Shown here: positions 18,693 to 27,906 of the stretch, piece by piece
Numbering within the stretch: the first letter of the stretch is position 1
Layout of the letters: each line of letters begins with the position of its first letter
NCBI GenBank assembly: GCA_964404065.1
Contig: CAYOIP010000009.1
Coordinates: forward strand, 1-28,106
Length of the DNA stretch: 28,106 nucleotides
From: UBA7396 sp964404065
GTDB taxonomy: Bacteria; Patescibacteriota; Gracilibacteria; BD1-5; UBA6164
Direction of reading: 5' to 3'
Translations under genes and position numbers: made by a program
Notes under the pieces: model-generated
Told to the model about the DNA's origin: nothing
The model's database searches: none
The model's input: the letters and a program-made list of their open reading frames with translations, nothing else

Positions 18693-19910
18693 ATGTTCAA
18701 AATCTGAGTTGATGAAGCTTGAAGATGACCTTGGCTTGGCCCAGTTGTTGCTTGTAGTCTAACTTTTGATGGAAAAAATATGCCATCAAAAGAATTACTT
18801 GATAAAATAACTGATTCAAAAAAACTCACAGAGAAAAAAAGAAAAGAAATTTTTGAAGAACTTGTGAGATTATCAAGTTTAGAAAAACCACAAGTTTATT
18901 TTTGAGTTTGAGTTGTTGATAACTTTTTAATTGATGAAATAAATATCAGACAAGCAAATCGTGAAGCTATGAGAAGGAGTTTAGTTGAGCTTTTAAGAAA
19001 AGTTGATAGTAAAAAAATATCTTGAGTTTTAGTTGATGGAAATGATAATTATTATTTTGAAGAATTAGAAAAGAAACCAATTTATGTTATTGGGTGAGAC
19101 GTAAAAGTTTTAGAAATATGAGCTGCTTCAATAATTGCAAAAGTTTTTCGTGATGAGCTTATAAAAACTTACTCAAAAATTTATCCAAATTTGTGATTAG
19201 AAAACCATAAATGATATGGAACAAAAAAACATATTGATTATTTATCTGATAAATCAAAAGTTACTTGAATTCACAGAGTTTCATATAAACCAGTTAAAAA
19301 AGTTTTAGAAAAAAAGGAAAAATTACTTTTACATATTTGTTGCTGACCTGATGCGACAGTTCCAATTATGGATTTGAAAGAAAAATATGAAGTTGTTTGT
19401 TTTTGGTATGATCCAAATATTCAACCAAAAAGAGAATACAACAAAAGATTAAAAGCTTTTAAAAAAGTTTGTGAGATAGAGTGAATAGGGTTTATTGAGT
19501 GAGAATATGATGTTGTTAATTTTTTACATACTATCGAGTGACTTGAACATACTCTAGAAAGATGAGAAAAATGTGAAAAATGTTATGATATGCGTCTTAA
19601 AAGAACTGCTCTCGAAGCTGAAAAACTTGGTATAAAGTATTGGACTTCTACACTTTTAACTTCTCCGCATAAAGATATAGAGAAATTGTTTGAAATTTGA
19701 GATAAATATTCTAAGCCCTCACCCCTAACCCCTCTCCCTTGAGGTAGAGGGGAATATAAGGAAAAATTAGAATTTTTGCGTATTGCTTTTAGAAAAAATA
19801 ATTGATTTTTAAGAAGTGTTGAGTATTGTAAAACTCATAAAATATATAGACAAAATTATTGTTGATGTATTTATTCTGATACTTTTAATTTTAATGATTT
19901 TAATTGATAA
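18693..19910 (+). CDS. rnhB-queH: RNase HII-QueH fusion protein
   Basis: A 405-residue fusion. Residues 1 to about 207 are RNase HII, which removes RNA from RNA-DNA hybrids: VDEAGRGPWLGPVVACSL (D7, E8), VLVDGND (D115), ASIIAKVFRDEL (D154) and NHKGYGTKKH. From about residue 211 (EKLLLHICCGPDATVPIM) it is QueH (DUF208), the epoxyqueuosine reductase that makes queuosine in tRNA: C216/C217, CEKCYDMRLKRTA (C294, C297) and QNYCGC (C390, C392). The reading frame is continuous across the junction PVKKVLEKKEK with no internal stop. Within QueH, about 15 residues (KPSPLTPLPGGRGEYK) are encoded by a GC-rich palindromic repeat between the LFEIGDKYS and LEFLRIAFRKN segments. Confidence 0.92.
19713..19761. 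repeat. GC-rich palindromic repeat inserted in frame in queH
   Basis: AAGCCCTCACCCCTAACCCC is followed by TCTCCCTTGAGGTAGAGGGG; CCCCTCTCCC pairs imperfectly with GGTAGAGGGG. The sequence matches a short palindromic repeat found dispersed in many bacterial genomes (CCCTCACCCCTAACCCCTCTCCC). Here it is a 16-codon, frame-preserving insertion: the flanking queH sequence continues in the same frame. Base composition differs sharply from the surroundings. Confidence 0.8.
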
Positions 19911-19915
19911 AAAAT

Positions 19916-20794
19916 ATGAATATAATAATAGCTTTTATTTCTACATTTTTAGGTTCTTTATGAGATATTTTTTTTAAGAAATCTTTAAATTATAAGATAA
20001 ATATTTGGAATAATGATTTTTTATGACAAGTTCCACCACTTTTAATATTTTTATTTTTTTATTTTTTTGTTTGATTTACTTTTCAAACCAATTTCAATTT
20101 AGAATTAAATACTTTATTTTTTATAATTTTAACATTTGCAATTTATACTATTTGAGTTTATCTTCGTTCTAAAATATTAAAAGTAGAAAAATTGAGTTAT
20201 TTACTTCCTTATGCAAATTTAGAAAAAATATTTACAATAATATTTTCATTTTTTTTATTTTGAGACATTTCAGTTTTTACATTTTTTATAATTATTTTTA
20301 CTATTTTTGTAATAATTTTATTTACAGTTGATTTTAAAAATGTTACTTTCTCTAAAAATATATTGATTTATTCATTTGCGCAAATTTTTTATGCAATTTG
20401 AAATTTACTTACTTGATATATTTTACTTGAAAGTATAAAATGATGATTGTGAATTAGTTCTTTTTCTTTTATCACAACTTATTTAATAATTTGAACAATT
20501 ATTTTATTTATTCCTTTTTTATTTTTAAAATGGTTTAAAGAATTAAAAGAAGTTAGTAGAGATTTTTATATTTTTAGATCAGTTTCTTGAGTTTTTTGAT
20601 GGACTTCTTGGTTTTTATCACTTGTTATAGTTTCAAATTTATGATTATCTATGTCAATTTTGCTTTCATTTATATGAGTATTTACAACTTTGGTTTTTAC
20701 ATTTTTTATACTCAAAGAAAAAATTGCATTTAAAGATTTCTTACTATCTGTTATAATTTTAGCTTTGATTTCGGTTGGGTTTTACTTTAACTAA
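19916..20794 (+). CDS. EamA/DMT-like integral membrane permease
   Basis: A 292-residue, extremely hydrophobic protein with about ten predicted membrane helices in two halves, the arrangement of EamA-type drug/metabolite transporters. Supporting segments are the start MNIIIAFISTFLGSLGDIFF, YLRSKILKVEKLSYLLPYAN near the end of the first half and LSMSILLSFIGVFTTLVFTF in the second, where EamA proteins usually have their helix-9 pattern, followed by ILKEKIAFKDFLLSVIILAL. The substrate is unknown. It begins 5 bases after the RNase HII-QueH stop and 6 bases before the next gene, so it is co-transcribed with both. Confidence 0.7.
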
Positions 20795-20800
20795 AAAATT

Positions 20801-21520
20801 ATGAAAAAAATATATTCTGATAAAATTTTAAATATTACTTGAACTGATTTATTTGATAATAAATTTTTATTTTCATACTTAAATACTGATTTTTCTAACT
20901 CAAGCGTGGAAGTATTTTTTATGTCAGAATTACTTAAGAAAAAAGAAAATACTAAATTATTATGAGAAATCTGAGATAAATACGCAATGTTTTCAAATGT
21001 TTATTCTGAATTTGATGAACTAGAAATATTTAAAAATTTATTTGATTATGCTATAAATAACAATAAAAAAATTCACATTGTATGAATTACTTTAGATGAT
21101 GAAATAAAGATTTTGGAAGAATATTATGAAAAACTTTGATTTTTGAGAGAAGATATAAATTGTTTCAAAGTAGATTTTTCAAAAGTTTTGGTTTCAGCCT
21201 CAGTAAATATAGAAAATCTTATGTGGAGATGAAGTGATTATAAAAGAATGTGAAAAAATATATGGTTTATTCCACCAATCCGTGAGGCCTGACAAACAAA
21301 AGCTATGTTTAAGTGAATAAATAGGGGAGTTACTGCTTCAATTTATATAAAAGATTTTTTAGAGGAGAAAAAAGATTTTTTAAAAAATTGTTTATTGCAA
21401 GAACATATTTTACCTTTGACTATGTGAAAAGTTTTGTATTTTAATTTAGAAAATATTGGATTTACCGGAGAGAAAATTGATTTTGAGATAAGTTATGAGC
21501 AAAAAGAAATAGATAAATAA
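20801..21520 (+). CDS. Unknown protein, 239 aa
   Basis: A 239-residue soluble protein beginning MKKIYSDKILNITGTDLFDN. It has segments such as YSEFDELEIFKNLFDYAINN, KKIHIVGITLDDEIKILEEY, WFIPPIREAGQTKAMF and the ending IDFEISYEQKEIDK. No motif I recognise, no membrane segment and no signal peptide. It is the last gene of the run starting at 18693 and is followed directly by a strong bidirectional terminator. TGA glycine codons are as frequent as in its neighbours. Confidence 0.7.
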
Positions 21521-21561
21521 AAAAGTAGAGATGTAGCATTGCTACATCTCTACTTTTTTAT
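21519..21561. terminator. Bidirectional terminator, 239-aa gene / pseudouridine synthase
   Basis: AAAAAAGTAGAGATGTAGCA pairs perfectly with TGCTACATCTCTACTTTTTT with a minimal loop, flanked by A and T runs, exactly between two convergent stop codons. Confidence 0.88.
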
Positions 21562-22253
21562 TACTCAAACAATTTTTTCACATCATCCTCATCTAAATAT
21601 TTCCATTTTCAAAGCTCTAAATCTCAAAGTTCAAGTCATCCAATACTTACTCTTTTTAACTCAGTTACTTTATTTCAAACTGCTTCAAACATCTTTTTTA
21701 TTTGATGAAATCTTCACTCGTTTATAGATAAAAATATTTTATTTTCATCAATTACTTCAACTTTTGCTGGTTTTGAAATAATATCATCAATTTTTACTCA
21801 TTTTTCAAGTTTTTGAATATCCTTCCCAGTTAGACTTTTTTCTCAAACCACATAATATTTTTTGAAAATATCTTTTTTAGGTGAAATGATTTTGTGAGTT
21901 AGTTCTCAATTATTTGTTAAAAGTAAAAGTCCAGAAGTATCAAAATCTAGTCTTCAAACTATATCAATTATTTGACTATATGGGCAGTCTTGTAAAAGAT
22001 CTAAATAGCTATTATGTCATCATTCAGCTTTTTTACTTGAAATATATCAAGTTGGTTTATTCAAGACTACATAAACAAATTCTTTGTATTCAATATTTTC
22101 TTCTCAAATAGAAATAATATCTCAAAATTTTACTTCAAAATCTTTTTCATAAATAGTTTCATCATTTACAGCAATGTATTCTTTTTTAATATAATCAGCA
22201 ATTTGTTTTCTTGATCAATATCATAAATTTGATATAAATTTATCAATTCTCAT
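21561..22253 (-). CDS. RsuA/RluB-family pseudouridine synthase
   Basis: A 230-residue rRNA pseudouridine synthase. The N-terminal S4 RNA-binding domain is MRIDKFISNLGYGSRKQIAD (about residues 1-60). Catalytic motif GRLDFDTSGLLLLTNNGEL contains the nucleophilic aspartate D103. The family's C-terminal signature is present: EGRFHQIKKMFEAVGNKVTE and LKRVSIGGLELGDLELGKWK. It converts a specific uridine in 16S or 23S rRNA to pseudouridine; the sequence does not allow a choice between RsuA, RluB and RluE. It ends at a shared terminator. Confidence 0.92.
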
Positions 22254-22285
22254 ATTTTGGTTTTAAATTTTAATATAGAATAATA

Positions 22286-22334
22286 TAAAAAAATCTCTGA
22301 AAAAAACAAAAGTTTTCCAGAGAGATTTTTTTAT
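22286..22334 (-). terminator. Terminator after the anchored surface protein gene
   Basis: AAAAAAATCTCTG and CAGAGAGATTTTTTT form a stem with a loop of about 18 bases (minus-strand reading gives the T run at 22296-22290). It lies 15 bases after the stop of the minus-strand surface protein gene and separates it from the pseudouridine synthase gene. Confidence 0.65.
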
Positions 22335-22349
22335 GCGAGTAGATTTTTA

Positions 22350-23744
22350 TTAAGCATCTTTTCTTCTAAGTAAGAAAACTCAAGTTAAAAGAGAAATTAA
22401 AGCAAGAATAAATATTAATTCTTTTGGTCCAGTTTGAACTTTTGTCATTTCAGTAGATTCTCATTCTATATCACAAACATCATCTTTAAAAACTGCCTTT
22501 ATAGTAAAATCATCAAATTCAACTGTATCTCAAACAATTGCAATTTCAAATTTATTATCAGTTGTATTTTCCATTAAAGTCATTCAAGTTCAAGTTTTAT
22601 CTTTTTTATAAACATTGTAACTTGAAGCTTTATCTACTTTATCCCAAGATAAAACTGATTTTGATTTCATTTTTACAACTTTTACATTTTTTATATCAAG
22701 TTCTTTTTTAAAATCATCACAATTTATAGTCACTCAAGTATTTGTAGATCAAGAGTTTGCTGCATTCATCTCTGGAGCTTTTACATTTATAGTTGCAACT
22801 CAATTTTCTTTTGATTCAACTCATAATTCACTTTTTAAACTTACATCAATTTTGTATTCTCAATTTTCTTTTGGAGTAGTAATAGTTCAAGTATAAGTTC
22901 AAGCTTTAGATGTTTCAATCAATTTTGAAACAACATCATTTAAAATTAAATTTACATCAGTTAATCATTCACTAGCCTCTAGGCTAACATTTACAACAGT
23001 TTCAGGAGCAAATTCTTCTTGATTTGGATCTAAAACTAAAGTTCTTAACTTTGGAATATTTGACTCAATTCTAAATAAAACCTCACTTGATATTGAAATT
23101 ACTTTTTCATCAGCATCAAGTAATTGAGCTTTTAGAGAATTTTCTCAAGAAGGAATATTTTTTATTTCAACTTCAAACGCTCAACTAGAATCACTTATTG
23201 CATTTGTAATTTTATCAGTATTTAGAATTATTTTAATTTTATGATTTTTTTGAGTTTTTCAACTAACTTTTATACTATCAGTTCATAAAGTAGTTCAACT
23301 TTCAGGATAACTTATATTTATTTCTCCGCTTGCAGTTGCAGTTGAAGTTCATTCTCAAACTACAGCTTCAGCGTATCAGAAAATATCTTCATTTGAAACA
23401 TCATAAATATTTATGTCTTGAGTTCATTTTTGAGAAAATTTTACTGCATTTTCAAATTTTACCATTCAAGCATCTGATGTTTTAAATGTATAAGAATTTT
23501 CTTTTAAAACTCATGGAAATTCTGCTTTTGGATCACTTTGAGAAAAAATTAACACTTCTCAAACATAGTCTTTTACTATGCTTCAATTTTTATCTAAAGC
23601 TTGTATAGTCAAATCAACTGACTCTCAAACTTTTACACTTGATGGATCAATTTTTACATCAAAATGATCAACGCTTCAAGCTAAAGTTAAACTATAAGCT
23701 CATAGTGCTATAGTTCAAGCAAGAATTTTCAATAAGTTTTTCAT
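22350..23744 (-). CDS. Secreted, C-terminally anchored surface protein with Ig-like domains
   Basis: A 464-residue secreted protein. Residues 1-22 are a signal peptide (MKNLLKILAGTIALGAYSLT). Beta-rich, Ig-like modules follow: VKIDPSSVKVGESVDLTIQA, EINISYPESGTTLGTDSIKV and DPNQEEFAPETVVNVSLEAS, then a possible fibronectin-like stretch KSKSVLSWDKVDKASSYNVY. The C-terminus is VQTGPKE, a hydrophobic helix (LIFILALISLLTGVFLL) and RRKDA, the layout of a cell-wall or membrane sorting signal with TGP-E/K in place of LPXTG. It is probably an adhesin or envelope component. A separate promoter is likely in 23745-23843. It sits downstream of recF. Confidence 0.82.
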
Positions 23745-23843
23745 ATGTAAGATAGTTTATAAAAATTAAATTAACGGCTTCATTCTAATAAAAAAAGGTT
23801 ATAATTAAAGCTAAACTTACTTTACTTTTTTTATTTATATTGT

Positions 23844-24896
23844 TTAAATATTAATTATATTTATATTTTCTTTATTTGTAGCCAAAATTGAACTAAAAAT
23901 AATTTGTAAATTAGAAAGTTTGTCAAGTATAAAATTCGCATGTTCTTCATCTAATTCACTCAAAAAATCATCTATTAAAAATATTGGATTTTTATTTGTA
24001 TGATTTTTTATAAAATTTATTTCTAGTAGTTTTAATATAATTATTACGCTTTTTATTTCTCATCTTGATGCGAAATTTGTGATATTTTTTTCATCAACTA
24101 AGATATTAAAATCATCTAAATGTGGTCAAATGTGGGTTTTTTGTAAAATCAAATCTCTCTGGAAATTTCCTTCCAAATAATTTCTTATAGAATTTTCTAT
24201 ATTTTCTAAATCAACTTTTGTTTCGTATTTTAAGCTAATATTTTTTATTTTATTTTGAAAAATTTCTGTGTAATTATTTAAATTATCTTTTATAAAATTT
24301 ATCAAAATTATTCTATATTTGTAAATATTTTTTGCTAAAGAGATAAATTTTTCATTCCAAAAATTTATTTCATCATTTTTTGAGTTTCATTCAGAAATGT
24401 TTTTTAAAACTTTATTTCTGTTTTTAACAACTTTTTCATAATCATTTAACAATTTCTCATAATCTAGAAAAACATTTTTCAAAATTGTATCTAAAAAGTC
24501 TCTTCTATATTTTGGTCATAAAAAAAATAGATTCATTGTGATAGGGGAAAAATAAGAAATTTTTAAAATATTTTCAAATAAATCTTTTTTAGAAGTTTTT
24601 TTTCAATTTAAAGTAATAATTTTTTTATCTAGATTCAAATCATAAGAAAAAGTTATTTTATTTTCTTTAAAATTTTCATTTTCAAAAATTCATTCAAGAT
24701 ATATATTTTTTTCTCAAATTTTTAAAATATCCTCAATTTTGAAACTTGAATAATTGTTTAAAAATAGATAGCAAATCGCTTCTAGAATATTTGTTTTTCC
24801 ACTTCAATTTTTTCAAATAATATTTGTTGTTTTTTCAAAATATAAATCCATATTTTCTATGGATCTAAAATTTATGATTTTGATTTTTTTTAGCAT
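23844..24896 (-). CDS. recF: DNA repair/recombination protein RecF
   Basis: A 350-residue SMC-like ATPase that helps load RecA at gapped DNA. It starts MLKKIKIINFRSIENMDLYF with Walker A IIGKNGSGKTNILEAI (G28-T35). Family segments follow: KISYFSPITMNLFFLGPKYR, RRDFLDTILKNVF, THIGPHLDDFNILVD, a divergent ABC signature ASRGEIKSVI, and Walker B NPIFLIDDFLSELDEEH (D309, D310). Length is close to typical RecF (about 360). It begins 3 bases after gatC, so the two are translated from one mRNA. recF is often found near the replication origin; dnaA and dnaN are not in this window. Confidence 0.93.
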
Positions 24897-24899
24897 ATT

Positions 24900-25190
24900 T
24901 TAGTTCATTATGTCGCTAACTGCAATTTGATTAGCTATAATTTTTTGAGGAGAACATTTTAGCAAATCAATCGGAACTATCTCTCTTTTTTCTATATCTT
25001 TTCTTAAATCGTTTTTTGTTTTTGATATAACAGAAACAGTTGGTGCAATTCAAGTAGTATCAACTTCATTTAATAAATCTATATAATCAAGTATTGAAGT
25101 CATATTTTGTGATAATTTTTCTTCATTTTTTGGATGAAGTTTTGCTAGATTTTTTGAAATTTTTCTAACTTGCTCTTGTGTTATAGTCAT
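24900..25190 (-). CDS. gatC: Asp/Glu-tRNA amidotransferase subunit GatC
   Basis: A 96-residue GatC, the small subunit of the GatCAB complex that converts misacylated Glu-tRNA-Gln or Asp-tRNA-Asn to the amide form. The pattern ITQEQVRKISKNLAKL, then ILDYIDLLNEVDTTGIAPTV and a C-terminal LRKDIEKREI segment matches the family over its full length. gatA and gatB are not adjacent here. It sits directly upstream of recF (3-base gap). Confidence 0.9.
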
Positions 25191-25252
25191 TTTTAATTAT
25201 ATTATGTTTTAATATATGAAACAATATATTATTAAAAGTTAAAAAATCAAGT

Positions 25253-25576
25253 ATGGATTATAAAAATGATATAAAAAAGAAATTTGCAGATTTTCAAACT
25301 ATAACTCTTTATAGATATGAATCTTCAAAGAACATTTTTGTATATTTAACTTTAGCTTTTTTTATGAATTATTTTTTTGTTTGAGCTAAGTTTTTTGATA
25401 ATGTTTTTATAATAACTCTACCATATGTTTATTTTTGATTTTTGATTTCATTTTGTTTTTTTGTGTATTTTTATTTTAAAACAAATTTTGATATAAAAAA
25501 GACTTACGAATTGTTATTATCAATATTTTTGATTTTAGCATTTCTTATTTTTACAATTCCTTTTTTATGATATTAA
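25253..25576 (+). CDS. Small integral membrane protein, 107 aa
   Basis: A 107-residue protein with a charged N-terminus (MDYKNDIKKKFADFQT) and three predicted membrane helices: NIFVYLTLAFFMNYFFVG, FIITLPYVYFGFLISFCFFV and LLLSIFLILAFLIFTIPFL. No family is recognised. It precedes the lipoprotein gene by 18 bases in the same direction, so the two may be one transcription unit. It is divergent from gatC. Confidence 0.75.
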
Positions 25577-25594
25577 TTTTTAAATTTTTTATTT

Positions 25595-26158
25595 ATGAAA
25601 TTTAGATTTTTACTAGTTTTTTTAGTTTTAGCTTTATTATCTTCTTGTTCTTCCTCTACAGAAGAAAAAACTATTTCATCAATTTCTTTATATGAGAATA
25701 ATTATTTTTCTATAAATTATCCAGAAAGTTGGGAAGTTCTAACTTGAACTTCAAATGTTCTACCAGAACCAAAAAATGGGGAAATTTCACTTGCTGTTTC
25801 TTCTCCAGATTTAAAGTATTGATTTTCAAATAATCTACTGGTTTTAAAACAAGATTTACACAAAGTTGTTTCCTCAACGGATTTTTCTATTTTAAACAAT
25901 GTATGATCGACAACTCAGTATCTAGAATACACAAAACTTGAATCAAAAACTATTGATTTTTCAGATTGAGATAAATCAAATTTATATGTTTTTGAGGCAA
26001 AATACAATACTTCAACTCCAAGATTAAAATTTCTTCAAACTTGAAAAGTATGTAATGTGAAAAATTGATATTTATTAACTATAGCTGTATCAACTGATAT
26101 AAAAGATATTGCAAGTTATGAAGATATTCTAAAGTCATTTAATTGTAAATGAAATTAA
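25595..26158 (+). CDS. Predicted lipoprotein, 187 aa
   Basis: A 187-residue lipoprotein. The N-terminus MKFRFLLVFLVLALLSSCSS has a signal peptide and lipobox LLSSC with the lipidated cysteine at residue 18. The mature part begins with a Ser-rich linker and then YFSINYPESWEVLTG, the start of a beta-rich domain resembling PsbP/LpqN-like proteins, which often begin '(F)xIxYPxxWxV'. The end IKDIASYEDILKSFNCKGN ('...ILxSF') fits that fold. Function is unknown; it would be attached to the outer face of the membrane. It converges with rplY across a GC-rich repeat. Confidence 0.82.
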
Positions 26159-26186
26159 AATAATAAACATAAAAAAAGCAAAAAAT

Positions 26187-26253
26187 AACCCCCCTGTCCT
26201 TATCGGACATCCCCCCCTTAATAAGGGGGGAATTGGGGGGATTTTTATTTTTA
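26187..26253. repeat. GC-rich palindromic repeat between lipoprotein gene and rplY
   Basis: Outer arms AACCCCCC and GGGGGGATTT enclose an inner hairpin CCCCCCTTAATAAGGGGGG and a short TGTCC..GGACA pairing. It resembles a repeat common in many bacterial genomes (AATCCCCC...TTATTAAGGGGG...GGGGGATT). It fills the gap between two convergent genes and, with adjoining A and T runs, may act as their terminator. Confidence 0.72.
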
Positions 26254-26259
26254 AACCTA

Positions 26260-26886
26260 TTATTCAGCTTTTGTTTCTTCTTTTTTCTCTTCTGGAGGTA
26301 ATTCTGCAACTGGAGCACTATCTTCAATAACTTCAACTTTAGCTTTTGCAGCAACTGCAATAACTTCATCCATAGAAGATAAAACTTCAAACTTATCAGA
26401 AATAACTAAATCTCAAACTTTAATATTATCTCAAGTTTTTTCAAGTTTAGATAAATCAACTTCAAAACTATCAACTAAATCTTGAGGAAGACATTTAACT
26501 TCTACTTGTTTAACTAATTCTTCAATAATTGCTCATTCTTCAGATTTAGCTTTAGAACTTCAAATAAAAACTAAAGGAATATGAGTATGAACTTTTTCAC
26601 CTTTTGTAATTGCGTAAAAATCAACATGAATTATATCTCAACTAACAGGAGCTTTTTGAACTTCATGAAATAATACATCCATTTTTTTATTATCAACAGA
26701 TAATTCAACTACATGGTTCTCTTTAGCAATTCTATATGCTCTAAGTAAATCAGAAGCATCTAGTTTTATGTTTGTTGCTGGTTGTTTGTGTCCATACACT
26801 ACAGCTGGAACAATTTTTGAATTTCTTAAAGTTTTATTGCATTCTCCAGCATCTCTTTTTTGGCTATTTAATACTACTTTTTCCAT
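26260..26886 (-). CDS. rplY: Ribosomal protein bL25 (CTC form)
   Basis: A 208-residue bL25 of the two-domain CTC/TL5 type, which binds 5S rRNA in the large ribosomal subunit. The N-terminal domain runs over residues 1 to about 92 (EKVVLNSQKRDAGECNKTLR, KIVPAVVYGHKQPATNIKLD, LFHEVQKAPVSGDIIHVDFY). The C-terminal beta domain follows (GEKVHTHIPLVFIGSSKAKS, EELVKQVEVKCLPQDLVDSF, VGDLVISDKFEVLSSMDEVI). It ends with an acidic tail rich in Glu and Lys. The ATG at 26886 gives the standard N-terminus. It is divergent from the YebC-like gene. Confidence 0.95.
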
Positions 26887-27038
26887 ATATAAAATAATGA
26901 TTTAAAATATTAATTAATTATAAAATGTCTTTCAGACAAAATATAAGCTCGTATATTTTATATAAAAGTTAAAAATTATCAAAAGTTTTTTTAATTTTCT
27001 TTTATTTTCTTTTAAAATAGCTAAAAAACATTTTAAAT

Positions 27039-27066
27039 TTGAAAAAAGAAAAAACTTTTTTATAAT
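27039..27066 (+). promoter_or_regulatory. Promoter of the YebC-like gene
   Basis: TTGAAA (27039-27044), a 16-base spacer and a perfect TATAAT (27061-27066). Transcription would begin about 25 bases before the ATG at 27098. It lies in a 210-base divergent intergenic region (26887-27097) that otherwise holds only AT-rich DNA and the rplY promoter region. Confidence 0.55.
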
Positions 27067-27097
27067 CTTGCAATATTAATTATTAAACTTTTAACTT

Positions 27098-27868
27098 ATG
27101 TGAAGATGACCAGTTATTGCAGCAAAAAAAATGCAATCAAATGCAGCAAAACAAAAAATATTTACAATTCATGCAAAACTTATAGCAATTGCAGCAGGGA
27201 AATGATGAGATCCAGATAAAAATCCAAGTCTAGCTGACGCAATAGAAAAAGCAAGAAAAGATAATGTTCCAAATGATAATATAGAAAGAGCTATTAAAAA
27301 ATGAACTTGAGAAGATAAAAGTGGAGCTCAAATTGATACTATAGTTTATGAATGATATGGTCCATGATGAGTTGCAATAATTGTTACAACTTTAACTGAT
27401 AACAAAAATAGAACAGCACCAAATATTAGACATATTTTTTCAAAATATGGATGAAATTTATGAGAACCAGGAAGTGTAAGTTTTGTTTTTGAGAAAAAAT
27501 GACTTTTAGCAATTTCTTTGGAAAATTATAAAAAAGAAGAACTTGAAGAAATGGTTTTTGAAACTTCTGCAGAAGACTTTTTTGAAGAAGAATGAATGTT
27601 TAAAATAATTACTTCAGTTGATGATTTTAGCGAAGTAAAAAATTATTTTTCTTGAAAATGAGTAAATTTTGAATTTGCAGATTTAGATTATATTCCTTCA
27701 AATACTGTAGAGGTTGATGATTTTGATAAAGCATTAAAAATGACAAAAATGTTAGAAGCATTTGGAGAAGATGAAGATGTTGAAAAGGTTTCTGTGAATT
27801 GTAATATTTCTCCAAAATTACAAAAAGAAGTTGATGATTTTATAGAAAAAAATACTTTTAGAACTTAA
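27098..27868 (+). CDS. YebC/TACO1 family translation or transcription factor
   Basis: A 256-residue protein of the YebC/PmpR/TACO1 family, which includes proteins that relieve ribosome stalling and some described as DNA-binding regulators. It starts MGRGPVIAAKKMQSNAAKQK; glycines 2 and 4 are TGA, so it would stop at codon 2 in the standard code. Other signatures: FTIHAKLIAIAAGKGGDPDK, NIERAIKKGTGEDKSGAQID, YEGYGPGGVAIIVTTLTDNK, RTAPNIRHIFSKYGGNLGEP and GSVSFVFEKKG. Length is typical (about 240-250). A consensus-like promoter lies upstream and a hairpin follows the stop. Confidence 0.94.
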
Positions 27869-27906
27869 AAAACTCTCCAGGAATTTTTTCCAGAGAGTTT
27901 TTTATA
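27866..27906 (+). terminator. Terminator of the YebC-like gene
   Basis: AAAAAACTCTCCAGG pairs with CCAGAGAGTTTTTT (one mismatch) around an A/T loop and is followed by T residues, directly after the stop. Because the next gene converges here and its stop lies at 27902, it may work in both directions. Confidence 0.75.

Noticed and set aside
21539..22111. Plus-strand open stretches inside the pseudouridine synthase region
   Set aside because: Antisense to a well-supported RsuA/RluB gene; composition is just reversed coding sequence.
25217..25242. Tiny frame from ATG 25217 before the small membrane protein
   Set aside because: Only eight codons before TAA; most likely random leader sequence.
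25717..25899. Minus-strand 60-residue open stretch
   Set aside because: Antisense to the lipoprotein gene, which has a convincing signal peptide and lipobox.
26139..26390. Minus-strand Lys/Leu-rich open stretch
   Set aside because: Overlaps the acidic C-terminus of rplY in another frame and runs through the GC-rich repeat.
26926..26938. TGTCT-TTC-AGACA inverted repeat upstream of rplY as an operator
   Set aside because: Only 5-base arms; not distinguishable from chance in this divergent intergenic region.
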